Source: Heliocidaris tuberculata (taxonomy: Eukaryota > Echinodermata > Echinoidea > Camarodonta > Echinometridae). From it: a DNA stretch of 64,000 nt. The DNA is taken from assembly GCA_025618425.1 (NCBI GenBank), contig CM046847.1, positions 12,540,468 through 12,604,467 of the forward strand. The letters are read 5' to 3'. The notes below the pieces were generated by a model that did no database searches, was not told where the DNA came from, and saw only the letters and a program-made list of their open reading frames with translations. Each line of letters starts with the position of its first letter. The stretch's first letter is position 1. The position numbers and the translations under genes were made by a program. Shown here one piece after another: positions 44,747 to 57,749 of the stretch.

Positions 44747-45644
44747 ACCCCCCCCCCCCCACCCCCCCCCCCCCCCCCCCCCCCCCCCACTGACTGAGAG
44801 ACTTTTGGAGGGCTGGCGAGACCAAAAAAAATATGGGTCTCCCTCCAAGCAGTTTCCCAAAGTTGACAATCCTGCATTTGTGTGCCCCCCCCCCCCTCCC
44901 CCGCTTATGGATCCGCCCTGGTCACAACGATCACAGTCACTCGTCTTTTACTCATATTCATCGATTACTAACTCCAGGGAACTCCACCATGAGCAATGCG
45001 CAATTGTGGTGGATACCGCGAAGTCTGTAATTTGTCTCCTTGATGCAGTATACGGTACGGTTTTTTTCTTGGATTGGTGGCTGCAAAGCTCGGCGATTTC
45101 TTCCGTGAGGACTCTTCTGTTTAACGGACATTGTAACCTTCTTGTTTTTTCTTTTCTGTGTCCTTTTTTCGGTATTATGAAAGATCTGAATTGCAAGAAA
45201 AACTGTCCAAGATCATCATTTAAATATTCAGAGGTTTAAATCTCGTGTTTCTCCCGTTGTAGAACCAAATGATTCCTGGTAAAGAAATACGGACGCCTGG
45301 TATAAAGCTACAGAATGCTCATGGATTACGGGTACTGGATGGGTGGTATTTGCGCGCACTCGTGGCCATATTGCTATTTTTAGACGGTTCGTGTACGTTC
45401 GTGTACAGGCGGGCAGTGGGCATTGCAGGTTGCAAGCTATCCAGGTTGTCTTTGTCCATGGCGCTTGTTATGAAAAATCATATTTTGCAGCCAAACGGCG
45501 GGCTTTCGCGAAATACGAACCCGGCGTTGCACTGCCTCGGCCACTCGGCTACCTGTTCCCCCAAAGGGCGCGTTCCGAGGAGCGGCGGCAAAAAAAGTTT
45601 ACGGCGCTGAACCGCCGAAAAAGCTCCCGCTATTATTATATAGA
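43966..45644 (-). mobile_element. Helitron, non-autonomous, tandem copy 2
   Basis: Same family and orientation as copy 1 and nearly identical where aligned. 5' TC at 45644-45643, preceded by A on the - strand; 3' CTAG at 43966-43969 directly against the TC of copy 1. 1679 bp, longer than copy 1 mainly because of the hAT-type insert at 44525-44920. Its 5' end lies about 160-210 bp upstream of the candidate ACOT start codons. Confidence 0.9.
44525..44920. mobile_element. hAT-type MITE inside Helitron copy 2, with a ~95-nt C-run core
   Basis: Left TAGTGGCGGATTTAGGG, right TTATGGATCCGCCCTG. Flanks GTCAAAAT (44517-44524) and GTCACAAC (44921-44928), while copy 1 has the unoccupied GTCACAAT at the same place. 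This gives an 8-bp duplication with two changes. A C run with rare A interruptions spans about 44691-44790. Module GCTTGTCAGAGAATTATGG at 44641. Confidence 0.92.
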
Positions 45645-45857
45645 TTCATTCATACCTCTTTTGGATTACGTATCATATAATTATGGTATGTACGCGTAAT
45701 ATGACTGGTATTTAAGCCTATTTAGAGCACGTTATCAGTAGTGCTTGGTCGAAGTCCAAAATCAGGTGTAGACGCGGAAGTGTCAGTGGCGGACGTTTGA
45801 ATGTCCATCTTCATTTGCATATTTTATGTGCGTCATAATTGTACTTCAACATTTCAA
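45645..45857 (+). promoter_or_regulatory. Putative ACOT promoter / 5' UTR, abutting the Helitron pair
   Basis: Only about 160-210 bp separate the Helitron end from the candidate start codons at 45801 and 45858, so promoter elements must lie here or within the Helitrons. No TATA box was clearly recognised. Start-site position is unknown. Confidence 0.4.
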
Positions 45858-46009
45858 ATGATCATTCCCATGTTTAAAATGATTCGACGATCTGCATTTG
45901 CATTTCTGCTCAAGGATTTGTTACGAGGTCGAATTTCCCGGTTCAGACAACAACCCTCGGTATTCCTAGGTCTGGGATTTTGTCGTAGAATCTTGGCGAA
46001 GCCGTACAG
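45858..46009 (+). CDS. ACOT exon 1 (mitochondrial leader)
   Basis: Starts at the second in-frame ATG (MIIPMFKMIRRS); the frame is also open from ATG 45801. Ends CCGTACAG|GCAAGT, a GC donor with otherwise ideal consensus, phase 2. Supported by the leader-like composition and by phase agreement with exon 2; no homologous match can be expected for a leader. Confidence 0.6.
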
Positions 46010-49000
46010 GCAAGTTACGTTCTTTTTCGGTTGTAAGGGTATGTATCACGCTCATGTTCATTTTCGAATAACATATGTTTACCATAAACACAAGTCTACA
46101 CAGTGGCGGATTTTTATTTTGTTATTTTTTTTATTTTATTTATTTTTTATTTATTTATTTTTGGGGGGGGGGCAATTCGGCCCGTGACCCCCCCCCCCCC
46201 CCCCCCCCCGTTCTGAAAGAATAGTATACTGTGCTTTTTGAAACTGATAACTCTTTTTGTTTGATTTGTTGTTGTTTTTTTTTGCTTGTTTGTCAGAAAA
46301 TTTTGAACGACAAAGAGAGCCCAAAACGTGTGATAACCATTTTTTTTTTTTTTTTTTTTGCTTGTCGGACAATTTTGGAGGGAAACGGGACCCAACAATT
46401 CTGATAACCTTTTTCTTTTTGTTGTCAGAATTTTTTTGGAGATTTTTGTGCCCCCCCCCCCCCTCTCCTTAACAAAATCCTGGATCCGCCCCTAGGCCTA
46501 CAAATTTTGTATCAAACATAATCATGTATGGCCTTCATGTAATTAAATTTATGATTATTTATTGTTTGGAATAGCGTAGGGGATACCTGTGGGACTGACA
46601 GCTATTTTGCAGGCTAAATCTCTATTTTTTTGTGGGTGTGCAAGTAGGCCTTTGTTTTTCCTGGTTTAAGCCGTCGATTTGGTTGTTTTTGTTTGTTTTT
46701 GTTTTTAAGAAATGAAGCCCACCTGGGCCTCATCGACGTATTGAGGACAATATTTGTAGTTGCAATAATTCTTAATCTACACTGAAAAAAAAACTTGTAA
46801 AATTTTAACACAAAAAGTGTTAAACTTGACCAGTTTCGGATTGTCCGGTAGCCAACACAAATCTGGTAATGTTTACCCCGTTGCCTGGTTATTTCAATTG
46901 AACGCATCTTCTCCTAATCAAATTACCAAATTCCTGGTGAACTAAAGCGATTATACAAGGAAAATAATTTACACGGAAAATTTTTAACCACGCATTTTCT
47001 GTGTGTACTCTAGTACATTGACAATGATACGGAAAAAAAGTATCGGATACGAAAACAAAGTGCTCATGATTTACCGTCATCGTTCCAGGTATGATCATTT
47101 TATATCCGTTTTTAAACCGTACAGAGGAGTGACAGATGACTGTTTGCATGAAAATGCACCACAAAAGAAATTATTGGAATAGTTTGATGGGGGCCGGGTG
47201 ACCACAGTCCGCACGCATTTCAATAATGAATTTCATATTTCATCCAGGATTTATCACTTCTTATTAGTTCTTTATAACTGTGTTGCATCAAATTTATATC
47301 GAGAAAGATTTTAGTGGCCTGCGATTCAAGGCTATCATTATTCCTGTGACCATAAAAAGGAGAAAAGACTGTACTTGTTAGAAGCTAGTAAATCAATCGA
47401 CGGATGGTTTCGGAATCAGTAAAGCGATCTCAAAATTCGATATCTTAACAAAGGTCCGGCTAATACGAAGTTCGTGCATGATAGAACAGAAGATTTTGTT
47501 AGAAATTATTAAAGTCCATCGAAGGCATAGTATATGAATCGCAAAGCAAATCAAAAAAAAAAAAAAAAAAAAAAATCGCAGAAATTGAAAATCTCTTGTA
47601 ATACTTAGAATTATGGTTCCACCATTAAATATATCCCTTTTCAGACGTTCCCTTTATTTTAGACCATTCAACAGTAATTTTCTTTACTTTACCCGCAATG
47701 TTCAAGGTTTAAAGTCAGTGGCGTATAGCGTGAGTCAAGGCATTGAAGGGGCATAGGTTATGGGCACAGGCATCATGGGGCCGGGGGGGGGGGGGGGCGG
47801 GACCGATCTACTCTTTGGATGAAATGAGAATTATTGACATGACCACAGGATGAGGGCGATCGTATCATCTTCTTTGCAGAGCGATCTATAGTATACACAG
47901 AATTTGGCCAACTTGATTTCAGTTGGGCACAACGTGGAGTGTATTCCTTTGTTGCATGCATGCTTGCCCAACAAAGCAGCATATGCCATATTGTTACCTA
48001 CTAGAGCCGAGTTGGCCAAACTCTGTATATATGTAGATGGCTCTGATTCTGTACACGCCCCCCCCCCCCCCTCTCTCTTTCTCTTTCTTTTAAATTTCCT
48101 GTTCCCTTTTTTCGCCACTTGTTGAGGGGGGCATGTGCCCCCGGTCCCCCTTATCTACACCACATTCAAAGTCATCTATTATGTGTTGGGATTACCCGTA
48201 CAGGCAAGTGACAAATCCGTTTTCGACATCACTGACTTCAGAGCATCTATTTCCTACCATACGGGTCCATCCTGAGGCCAGCCTAGCTGACGAAGCCCTC
48301 GACATACGGGTCAGTGGCCTGAAAAGTGGTCAGAAGGTCACACTACGGGCAAGTACAAGATCAGAATGTGAGAAGTATGGGTTCGAGTCTCGTGCACTGT
48401 ACAAAGCCAACAAACACGGGGAAATTTCAGGTAACCTGCTCACAGCTTGGATGCTTTCATTGAGACCGTGGATATTTGTTTAAAATTATCATTCTTGCCG
48501 TAGAGCATAGCGAAACCGTCATAATTATCAGGATTTATACCATGTATACTAATAGGCTTAAAGCCTAAAGGCTCTAGCCTTCGGAACTATTTTTCATCCA
48601 GTATGTTTTGTGTTTTTTTTAAATCAAATTAGTGTTAAAATGAGGTCGAACATTTTCTAACATGTGGATTGTTTATATCAGTAAATGCATTTTTTGGTTT
48701 AAAAATCCTCTAACTTTACTCATCAAAATGAATTCCTCACTTTGGCATTGACAATATACAGTTGAGAATGACCCGTCGTTGGGTGGTAGCTACCGGGGTA
48801 TCGAACCCCATGGTCTACTATGGAGCCTCCAACCAACCCCTGATGTGGCCGACAAGTACCCACGATTCGTCAAGTATGACATCACCACACCTTTCCGTTA
48901 CACCATCGACCTGCTCGACCACGGAATGGAAGAAAACGGGAATATTTTGGCATCCACGTCGATGGAGAGATGGTATCTCGCTGATTACGTAGAGAGGATT

Positions 49001-52000
49001 CCTGTGGAGATGGGTCGAGCTGAAGGGGTTTGGTTTATACCGAAAGAGAAGGGTACATGTCTAATAACGGTCTATGACAAATGCTCCGTGGTGACAATTG
49101 CTCCAGGCTTTATTTCGTCAAAGATTATAGAGTTTAGGGAAAGGGTTGTAAGTGGATTTTGGGTGAGGGTCAGGGTCAGGCACGTAGCTAGGGGGCGGCG
49201 GGAGCGGTGGGGACGGTCGCCCCCCCCCCAAAAAAAAAAAAAAAAAAAAAAAGAGCGAAAAAAAAAAGTAGAGAGGAAAAAAAGGGGGGGGAGGGGTGAC
49301 GAAAAAAGCCTGAAAGGTGCTACGAGCCGTTAACTTTATCTCAAACTTTGCTAAACCGTCTTAAGTTTTCGCGCGGAAAGTGGGAAACTCCCCCTCCCTG
49401 CTCCCACCCCCCCCCCCCCGGCAGCACGCTTTGCGTGCACACAACCGCCCCCTAGAATTAAATCCTAGCTACGCGGTTGGTCAGGATTAGGGTTAGGGTT
49501 AGGGTTAGGTATAGTGTTTAGTCCATTGTTGAAGTTAAAAATTCGGTTAGTGTGAAATATCGCGAAGCAGTTGTCGACGGGGCATGAGTCGTACAACCTA
49601 TAACGATATTTTTATTTCTGACTTTAAAAAAATAATAGTAAAGATAATACCTACATTTATATTGCGCACGTAACCATCACAGGGGATGCCCAAGGTGCCT
49701 ACAAAGTACTAGAATTACATTGGATTTAAGCCAAGCAGCCCTAGGGCGTTGAAAGTATGCGAAGAATCATTTCTTACCAGGTATCCACTTACTACACCTG
49801 GGTAGAGAGTGGCAAATGTAGATTAATGCCTTTCCAAAGGACATTAGTGCCGCAGTCGGGGCAAATCATTTAATCTTCAGTCCGGGACGTATTTTGTTTG
49901 TTTTTTTATTTTATTATTTTTTTTAATAGACCACAACACTTCTGTATTTTTGCGTTATTAATATTATCTACTAGCGGGACCCGTGGAAATCCACGGGTTC
50001 ACTTTTTACATTGTACTCTCAACATTTTCACAATCGATGTGTACATTCTTGTGAGTTTATTATTTTTTTGTTAATGAAATTATCACGCATACGTGCTCAT
50101 GATCACAATTACTTAGTCAAACATACCCACATACTCAGTTAAAAATATTGTATAATGTTATGTAATGTACAGAATATATTTTAATTATATGTTAGATATC
50201 ATTATGACATCAAGGGAGAGGAGAGAGAGGGAGAGAGAGTGGTGGTAGACAAATAGGAAGAGAGAGAAATGGATGTAGAGAATATAAACATAACAGAGAA
50301 AGGAGAGAGAGAGTGGAATAGAGATAAAAGACTTTCTGTTGACGTTAGTGTTTCCATTTAGCTTATTGATTTATTACATGAGAACTTAAATATAGTTGTA
50401 AAATTATGTGTATGGAATATTGTCATCGTAGAGGTCGCTCATTACTTAGTCTATAGCAAGAAATACAATTTTAGTTAGAAATTGGTAGTTATATATTTTC
50501 TAAAAGTAATCGAGCGAAGATTCACCTACACATATTATAATTCTCAAATTCAATGAGACACTTACATGTATGAGCAATACATGCGTTCAGTCACATTCTA
50601 CAATACACATTAAAAGTATTTAAAAAATAGAAGTTGAATTTCCGAATATTGGGCCCCCTCCTATCACAAAATCATTAATCCGGCGCTGGCCCCCTCCCTC
50701 ACAAAATACTGGATCCGCCGTTTGACATGGTGGATAGTGAAGGCAGGCCCTATCATGCCCCTGCCCTCACTCTACTCCAGCCAGTGGCATAGAAAGGTCC
50801 CAAATACAATGAAAATAAAAATGATTGATGCATTCACATAATCCCGCGTCACCCATCCCATCCTTCACCCCTGCTAGTGCTATCTATACTGTGAGTTTAT
50901 TTTTCTACAATGAAAAAAAAAATGATGCATTCACATATCCCCACCCCCCTGCCTGCTATATCTATACGCCCATGACTTCAATGGAATAACGCTCCTAGCA
51001 TAATGTTTGCCCCTCAAACTCTTTTTTAAAGAAACAAAATAGATGTAGAATATACTCAAATAAGATGAATTAACCATCGAATAAAAAATGAATACAGGTG
51101 TATTCGGCCTAACCTGTTTCCAATCTTGAAATAAGAAACCCAGTGAGGCATTTACTGCAGTACGGGCTCTAAAATTCAAGTAATGTATAGAATCTACTCT
51201 GACACATGCGCGTACCAAGGGGGGTGTTTTGGGTGTTTTAGGTGTTCAAACAGCCCCCGTTTGGTGTTATTTGAAGATAAAACACCCCCTTCAGAATTCC
51301 TGATAACCTTTTTTTGCTTGTCAGATAATTTTTGAATGAAAGACTCCCCCCCCCCCCCCAAAAAAAAAAAAAATACTGTTTTTTTTTTTGTTGCTTTTTT
51401 TATTTTGCTTGCCAGGGAATTTTTGAGTAAAAAGACCCCCCTTTAAAAAATCCTGGGTACGCCGCTGCTCTGACATACGGTAGGATAAATTCATCGTCAA
51501 ATGTTAACTGTAGTTAAAAGAAAAAGGCAAGTATACTATTTTCAATCTTGAAATAAGCAGCGCTCAGTAAGGTATCTACTGCTAGACATTTCGCTGGGAG
51601 ATCAACCAGCCAAGTCGTACTACAGCTCAGCCTAAGAAGGTGGGCACTGCCGTGACAGATTACCATACCAGCGTTGTAATGAAGAATGTAATCAGTTTTC
51701 AACTAAATACAGATCGAATAGGGAAAAACAGAGCCCACAAATACTATACTCAAACATTTTTTGTTCTCGACAACCTCACTCACGTCCAAAGTTAACCTTA
51801 AAATCTTGAAATAAACAGCTTCACTGCAGGTTTCTTCCCCCGGAGTTCATTCATGCAGCAAAGGCTGCAGGGCTGGTACCGCTAGCTCAGAGCAGAGTGC
51901 AACGACGCCGAGACAGAGTCAGTCCGGCTAAAAAAGAGAAGAATTTCATCAGTTAATTATACAGAGAACAAAGGGATAAACAAAGTCGGCATTCTCGTGA

Positions 52001-55000
52001 AATAAGCCACCCCGCATTCACTTTATACATGCAGTTTATTGCGTGTAAATGTCTATGAGGGTTCACATCCTCCATTGACTTTACATGGCAGTGTGTGTGT
52101 ACACACTCGATGACCGGTGGCTTATTTCACGAGATGGCCACAGTGGCAAACATTATTTAGTTCAAAATAATATAACTCACGTCCAAAATCATCTTTAGAA
52201 TTAATGTATGAGTTCGCTCTGGAATTCCCGGTCAACTCCTGTTGAGTGATGTGCATTCAGTGTATTGTTGTATCGTATGCCGCCTAGTATGGTCAAAGAC
52301 TTTTAATAGTATCAGACAGATTACTCTCACCTACTTCCGTAGTACATTCGGCAGACGTAAATTGCTGTGTTAAAATAGACTCGGAAAAATACGTTCGCCA
52401 TTGGTATAACACGTGAAAAGATGTCTCATTTTTTCTTGATATTTCATATCTTACTCTATCTTTTTCAAGTCTGATTTTTGCATGAGAGAAAGGATGGATA
52501 GTTCAAAAAACATTTATTGAACCTTTATTATCAATAAATGCCACTATGAATCCCCGGGATCATGCCTGCTTTTTGACATAATCATCTGCCATAGGGTTAA
52601 CACGTGAAAACATGGATTTTAAGAATGATTATAGTTCCTCTTGTATTTCCTTGAATTTCATGTAAATGTGGCTTACATGTAATTTGAGACTCTGAACAAG
52701 ATTAATGATGGCTCAAAAAGTGGAAGGGACCCCACATAAATCCCCGGGAATATGCATGCTTTTGGCCTTCCAGCTCCCATAGGTTAACACTCAAAAACAG
52801 GGATTTTTGAATGATTATAATTCCCCCAGAATTAGATTAAAATTTTGAAAAATGTGACTTATATAAAATTTAAAGCTCTGAAAATGTATGATTAAGTCTC
52901 AACTAGTCGAACAGGACCCCGCATAAATCCCAGGGAATATGCATGCTTTTGACCCCCAAAAAGTCTCGCCTGCCATAGGTTTACACGTGAAAACAAGGAA
53001 TTTTAGGATGATTATAATTCCCATAGTTTTTATTTGAAAATATAAAAACTGAGATTTACATGTAATTTGAGGCTTTGAACAAGCTTACTGAAGGCTCAAA
53101 AATTGAAAAGACCCCACATAAATCCGGGGGAATATGCATGCTTTTGACCAAAAAAGTCTCGCCTGCCATAGGTTTACACGCGAAAACAAGGAATATTAGG
53201 ATGATTATAATTCCCATAGTTTTTATTTGAAAATATAAAAACTGTGATTTACATGAAATTTAAAGCTCTGAAAATGTATAATTAAGGCTCAATGAGTCCA
53301 GTAAACCCCCCATAAATCCCGGGGAATATGCATGCTTTTGGCCTTCCAGCTCCATAGGTTAACCATGAAAAAGAGGGATTTGGAAATGATTTTAATTCCC
53401 CTAGTATTTATTTGAAATTATGGAAAAATGTAATTTATATGAAATTTAAAGCTCTGAAAGTGTATAATTAAGGCTCAATGAGTCCAGTAAAACCCCCATA
53501 AATCCCGGGAATATGCATGCTTTTGGCCTTCCAGCTCCCATAGGTTAACACATGAAAAGAGGGATTTTGAAATGACTTTAATTCCCTAGTATTTATTGAA
53601 ATTATGAAAAATGTAATTTACATGAAATTTAAAGCTCTGAAAGTGTATAATTAAGGCTCGATGAGTCGTTTAAAACCCCTCATAAATCCCCGGGAATATG
53701 CATGCTTTTGACCAAAAAAATAATTTGTCATATAACACGTGAAACCGCTTGTTGTTATTGATGACGTAATGTGGGCGTGTAGTATCGATCACGTGAGATC
53801 ACGACATCCAATGAGATCGTGCGCTAGCAGACGACCATGTAGCAGACGTATGTCCGCCCGCCCAGGGGCCCAGCCTAGCCGGTATTAGAAGAAACTCTCA
53901 CTAAAATTCCAGTTCACTATTATATTTCTATGTACCAGAGGCAAAATTCAATGTATTAAATTCATAAATTCATATAATCAATGTTCTACCACCGAATTAC
54001 GCTTAGCCAAAATGACTGATGTGAGATCATGCAATCAGCATGAAATAGCTGAGCTGAATAGCGACCGACAAGGTGTCTAGCTCTAGCTAGGCTAGGTCTA
54101 CCCCTCTGCGATCCCGATCGAGGTGGTGACGTTGCCGATGGAACTCTGTCAGTTTGCCAAAGGTGTTCTCCTCAAACTTCGCTCATCAAAGTTTTTTACT
54201 TGCTGATCGTCGTTTGCTTTGGCTTCAGCCAACGAGACCGACAATGTAGTGGGAGGGGGCTTCTGAACCCTATTATGAATATGAGTCTGACACTGACAGT
54301 CCATGATAGGGGCGAATGTAGGATGTAGTATAAAAAAAAAAGGGGAGCACAAATGCAGGGCTGTCAACTTTTTGGAACTGCTAGAAGGGAGATTGTATTT
54401 TTTGTCTTCGGACCATTCCTCCAAAAGTTGCTCCGTGGGGGGGGGGGGGGGGGGGGAGGAGAATTTTTTCGCCAGTCCTCGAAAAGTTGCTCCGTGGGGG
54501 GGGGAGAGGGGTGAAAAGAATTTTTTTTTTCCTTCTCGCCGGCCCTCCAAAACAATAAAAAAAAGAGGCCCGGGAGACAATGATGTATGACTTTCTTTTA
54601 AAAAGGGGAGGGGGCATGGGCCGGGATTGCGCCCTCCCCCCCCCCCTAAATCCGCCACTCGTCCATGCCCGGACTGTCAAGTCAGTCTTGCGGGGTGGGC
54701 TTTTTTTTTACAAGTTTTCTCTGAGTGTTAATAGACCAACATTGTTAGCCTTGTAGGCTCCCAATCTAATGGTGCTCGATCCGGTTTTATTTACTTTTAG
54801 GCCAGAGTCGTGTGTATACCTGTAGTTTGTAGTTCAAAAGAATGTAATTCCTATTCCAGGGGCGGATCCAGGATTTTGTAGAGGAGGGGGCACAGAGCCG
54901 AAATGTACACAATTAAAGAGGCAATTTTTTTTATTGTGTATTTAAGGTATGCCAGTTGGGTTCCAAAAAGGGGGCGCGGTCGATTCGCCCCCCCCCCCTG

Positions 55001-55221
55001 GATCCGCGCCTGCTATTCTGTCATGGATGTGAAGAATGGGATTGCATGGGTGTTGGTGGTCGATCTCATTAAATTGAACGATTTGAAGGGAAAAAAAAAA
55101 ACAATAAGAGATCATTATTTTGCCCTCATTTCTATTGGAGTCATTTTTATAGATCGGTCGTAAGAGAGAATAAGAGAATAAGAGATTACTAGAAAATGAA
55201 AGCCTGTGAGAGGGGGAGGGA

Positions 55222-55262
<41 letters not shown>

Positions 55263-57711
55263 GGGCTGGGGCAAAAGGAATGGGATATTCCTACAAGGAC
55301 AGAATAGGACTGGTAATAAACAAATTTATCATCAGCTGCTATTGTTGGTTACTATTGTTAATTCAATTCAAAATAGCCCTATACTGTTTTCTTCGCCTGT
55401 CGTCTCAAACTGCTACAGCAGAATATTCAAATAACTATACTGTAAGTTATTTATATTGGTGGAGTATCCAGGAATGCAGGGTGAGGGGGGGGGGGGCTCA
55501 CACCTGACGAACAAAAAATCATCAGATGCTGTCTCATTCTGAATTTTCAGACAAGCAAGGAAAAAAAAAGTCACATTTTTCATGTTCCTTCTATGCTGGG
55601 GGGGGGGGGGGGCACACAGTTCCTTTCATTCGATGTGTAACTATAAGATATATCAGATTTGGTTTGGCTGGCACGTAGGGCACGTGCATTCCTGGATACG
55701 CCACCAATAAAATAAGAGAATCTTGGATACGCCACTCTTAATTAATCTATGTATTTAAGGAATTGCTCGCACGCAATCTCATTTTAATACAGCCTTTTCT
55801 GTCTTGACTTTTAACATAAGGCCATAGATTTACATTATACGTCTATAATCCCTAAAATTTACATAAATCATGATATCAAATGAAATATTCTGATTTAGAA
55901 AATAACGATAGCATTTTATTTTTATTTTTTATTTTTACTTTTTCTCGACATTCCCGTCAGATATCGCAGTGTTTGCTCATATAGGGCTTAATTTCAGGGA
56001 ATGTTTGGACCATTCCCCCCCCCCCTCCCAATCACATAATATTAATAGAAATTTCACAGTAAATAACTTTAACAAAAATACAAACATCTCTCCTTTATAG
56101 CTCCCCCTCCCAACTCTCTCCCTTCCCTCCATGGTGCAGTTAGAGTATGTTGATTCCTATCTGTTTTGGGACATAAATTTGTATTTGAAGGGGCAATATC
56201 AAGATTATGCCCTTTACGGCTTTACCAAAAGCGATGTACAGAAAAAGAAGAAAAAATAAAGGAAATAAAAAATACAAACATCTTGATAAAGACTAAACCT
56301 TCCCTCTAGCCGATCGACATGTACCACAATATATACGCGTGCTTTATTTCGGTACTGAGCAATCTTCGTATTTAAACTCTTTGGTATGGTTGTATGGATA
56401 TGCAATCGCGTCGCATGCAGCTTGCATTTAGATTGCACCGCAGTCTGGTGGGTGCTGCTCCTACATGGTATACTTGATCACAAAGCGGACTATGATACAA
56501 ATCGTACGTACATACCACGGACCTCTGTTGAACATACCCATGGCATAATTATTTTCTTACGTGGGTTCCCCCGGTGAGAGATACAGAGTCTGCACTACGT
56601 ACCGTTCGCCGGACGCACGCGCAGTCGTCGTCTGATTTGGTCGGCGGCGAGGCAAAGCACGCGGGCCAATGGGGTTTGGTCGTTCAGGAGATCGCTCACC
56701 TGCTGCCAACGCGACGTCGTCGTGCAACGCGAGGGGGCGACAACCATGCGGACGGCCAGGCCGACCGGTCGGCACGGAAGGCGGCTCGCGGCGGGCAGCG
56801 GGAAAAAATTCTATAGGGTCCAACGGACCCCCTCCTGCAGCGCGTGCAAAGTCAATCGGGGCGGGCGCGCGACCCCCTGCGTGGCCTTAGCGAATTAATT
56901 ATATTGACTAGCGGGACCCGTGGAAATCCACGGGTTCCTTTTTTTACATTGCACATTCAACATTTTCACAATCGATGTGTACATTCTTGTGAGTTTATTC
57001 ATTTTAAAAAAAAAAAATTTTTGTTAATGAAATTATCAATAAAATAAATGGAAACGAAAATGGTTATGAAGACTGAGTAATTTTTGTAGGTAAATTTTGT
57101 CTTTAATTTGAGTCCGTCCACATTCACATACAAAGACGATACACAGACATCATTTATAACTGAACAAACATGACACTTTTTTTTTTTTTTTTTATAGTTA
57201 CAAATTTTGTAATAGGATTTCATTTGTAATAGGATTTCAGAGAGAGAGGGGGGGGGGGGAGGAGGTGGGTTGGAAAAGGGGTTGGAGAGATAACAGGTGG
57301 GAAAATTAACAGGAAGTTAGAGAGATGGAAAGATAAAATAGAGTGTCTATGGATGTCAGACTTTTCATTGAAACCTTATAAGTGCTATCTTGGAAGTTTT
57401 AAATGGTCGACTGAAAGCACCGCGTGCGGATTGGTGTTTTTTTGTTTTTGTTTAGATGGATGCACGTAAGGTCAATCTTTTGTTCAAATGGCACACCCTT
57501 ATATTATTATAAACAAAATCATGTTTTATATACACACAGGCATTCACTCAGAGAAACATGCATACACATATTTACAAACGCATACGTGCGTACATGTACT
57601 CATGGTCACAATTACTTACCCACATACCCACATACTCAGTAAAAATATTGTACATATAATGTTATGTAATGTACATAATTTATGTTAGATATCATTATGA
57701 CATAAGGGAAG

Positions 57712-57749
<38 letters not shown>

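Larger units (their letters stand above)
46010..48203 (+). other. ACOT intron 1, GC-AG, flanked by a 14-bp direct repeat
   Basis: 2194 bp. The donor side is CCGTACAG|GCAAGT (46002-46015) and the acceptor side repeats the same 14 bases (48196-48209). It contains two hAT-type MITEs (46101-46494, 47716-48164), a short ACACTGAAAAAA / AACACAAAAAGTGTTAAA repeat fragment (46780-46870) and an A run at 47551-47575. The remainder is unassigned. Confidence 0.6.
49053..49970 (+). other. ACOT intron 3, part before the Helitrons
   Basis: Holds the telomere-like dispersed repeat (49085-49590), a hAT-type insert and a SINE-like piece (49645-49880). Confidence 0.7.
49971..56907 (-). mobile_element. Helitron, non-autonomous, tandem copy 3 (long)
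   Basis: - strand 5' end TCAATATAATTAATTCGC at 56907; 3' hairpin CCCGTGGATTTCCACGGG then TCCCGCTAG, CTAG at 49971-49974 followed by T. It shares its 3' kilobase, middle and 5' ~400 bp with copy 4. It additionally carries a MITE (51993-52134), a minisatellite (52540-53740) and hAT-type inserts. No Rep/helicase domain was recognised. 6937 bp within ACOT intron 3. Confidence 0.85.

Noticed and set aside
44484..45239. 251-codon frame with a long poly-Pro stretch
   Set aside because: Runs across the C run of a hAT-type insert and Helitron sequence; no homology, and the C run is length-variable.
43665..45699. Frames of about 88-118 codons repeated in both Helitron copies
   Set aside because: Overlapping frames are equally open, the copies are recent, and no Helitron protein motif (Rep or helicase) is present.
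49487..49515. TTAGGG repeats as a chromosome end or telomere fusion
   Set aside because: Only about four units, inside a gene intron and inside a dispersed repeat found elsewhere in the window.
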